A stretch of DNA of 64,000 nt, taken from positions 3,156,601 through 3,220,600 of the forward strand of contig CM030940.1 in assembly GCA_018136815.1 (NCBI GenBank). Reading direction: 5' to 3'. Position numbers and translations under genes: made by a program. Shown here piece by piece: positions 63,127-64,000 of this stretch (position 1 is its first letter; every line of letters starts with the position of its first letter). Under the pieces are notes generated by a model. That model was not told the DNA's origin, searched no databases, and was given only the letters and a program-made list of their open reading frames with translations. Source of the stretch: Isochrysis galbana (lineage: Eukaryota; Haptophyta; Isochrysidales; Isochrysidaceae).

Positions 63127-64000
63127 CTCTCTCTCTCCGTCCGCCTCTCCTCGGCCGACGGCAGGAAGATTCGTCCAAAACATTCTCCGGTCCCAAGATA
63201 TCTCGTGGGGGGTCTCTCCGCGCTCCGCGCTCCGCGAGGGAAAGGACGCGATCTCGCTCCGAGATTGGCCTCGCGCCCTCCCACGCTGCCCCGCCGTGCC
63301 CTCGGTCCCTCGCCCCCCCGCGGCAGGTTCTTTCCCTCGGCGTGCCGTCCGTCGCCTCCGGCCGTTATATTAATCCCCCCCCGCGCGAGGTTCTCTTCTC
63401 CCCCGCGCGCGGTTCGTTTCCTCCGGCCGTCGTTGTTCCCCCCCTCGCTTCGATTCCTCTCGCGGTTCCTTCGATGATTGCCTCCATCTCGTCCGTTCTT
63501 CTTCGCGATCCTCGCGGAGGGGGGCACCGACGTTTAATGTTAGTTTCGTCGCGGTTTCGATGAAAGAAAGGAAGAACGAATGGCACGCGCCTCGCGTCTC
63601 GCGTCTTGTTTCGTCGCCCCTTGCTCGTCGCTTGTCTAGAAGGTCTCTTCGCACATCGCCTTCTCCCCCGCGCGAGTTTGGATCTCTCCTCGACCCTCCG
63701 CGTTGGCTTCAGCGGACGAGTTTCACTTTAACGATAGTTCGAACCCTTCGGTGGCGTAGTTATGCGCTCTCTTTCCGTATATCTTCGCGCATGACGAGCG
63801 ATCGCGACTTCAGCCTTCGCCGCGCGGGGAGGGGTTTGTTTATCGTATGATTCCGGAGTGTTTACGTTAGTTTTCTGAGCCCAAGGACTTTGGTTTTTGG
63901 TTTCTTGTGTGAGTGATTTTTGTAGCAACTTCGTCGAGTCCCACCGTGTTCCCAAGCGAGTCCCCCCGAGTTCCCGAGTCTATACCACGAGTCAACGCCC
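63127..64000. other. Window end: C/T-rich region, no gene recognised
   Basis: Minus-strand frames are Arg/Gly-rich (RGGE repeats) because of repeated CCCCCGCGCG-GGTTC words at 63375-63425. No conserved domain is seen. A gene may start or end beyond the window edge. Confidence 0.4.

Overview
The window is nuclear DNA from a GC-rich eukaryotic alga with a complex (secondary) plastid, most likely a haptophyte. The reasons are dense, very GC-rich genes cut by short introns of about 75 to 280 bp; a high share of GC-AG introns (3 of 17 that I could reconstruct); a plastid-type gene set (SufD, a SEC-C/YchJ-like protein and a MATE carrier, all starting with a signal peptide, one with an ASA-L/F type cleavage site); and a U6 snRNA gene. 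The lineage is inferred from these features, not from alignment.

Nine host protein genes stand out. In order they are: a MATE-family transporter (3297-4784, +); SufD (9638-11336, +, 3 exons); a DYRK-family kinase (14588-17573, +, 4 exons); an RlmN-type radical SAM RNA methyltransferase (20570-21658, +); a PRPP synthetase of the plant PRS3/4 type (25607-27177, +, 3 exons); a CaMKK/SnRK1-activating-type kinase with a putative myristoylation site and a very long insertion in its catalytic core (29778-32385, +, 6 exons); a RAP-domain repeat protein (39977-42119, +, 2 exons); an 800-residue protein of unknown function (46604-49006, +); and a SEC-C/YchJ-like protein (51535-52236, +). A UBE3B/C-like HECT ubiquitin ligase (57474-61141, -, 5 exons) closes the host set. 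A U6 snRNA gene lies at about 36988-37088 (-). The genes are single units separated by 2 to 5 kb and no operon-like linkage is seen.

The spaces between genes are packed with mobile DNA. There is a LINE family with at least five copies (2373-2880, 7690-8964, 28047-28190, 49403-49530, 52905-55475) that share one 3' end. A Copia RNase H fragment has the largest LINE copy joined to it. There are two hAT transposase remnants (44430-45209 and 56894-57271), a small hAT-type MITE with an 8-bp target duplication (19729-19911) and a TA-flanked Tc1/mariner-type MITE (43739-44212). An LTR-like direct-repeat pair lies at 22413 and 24168. A 2.9-kb element (6425-9316) has 210-bp terminal inverted repeats and carries an AT-rich orphan ORF.

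The best candidate for something undescribed is a repeat family with ends containing CGTTCCGTCAA. It carries a conserved ORF of unknown function (copies at about 12733-13735, 33600-34073, 34459-35880 and 61790-62830), together with 32-bp iteron arrays, a subterminal hairpin and, in one copy, a 1.2-kb palindrome. Several ORFs in these elements are AT-rich in a GC-rich genome, which suggests transfer from a virus-like or transposon source.
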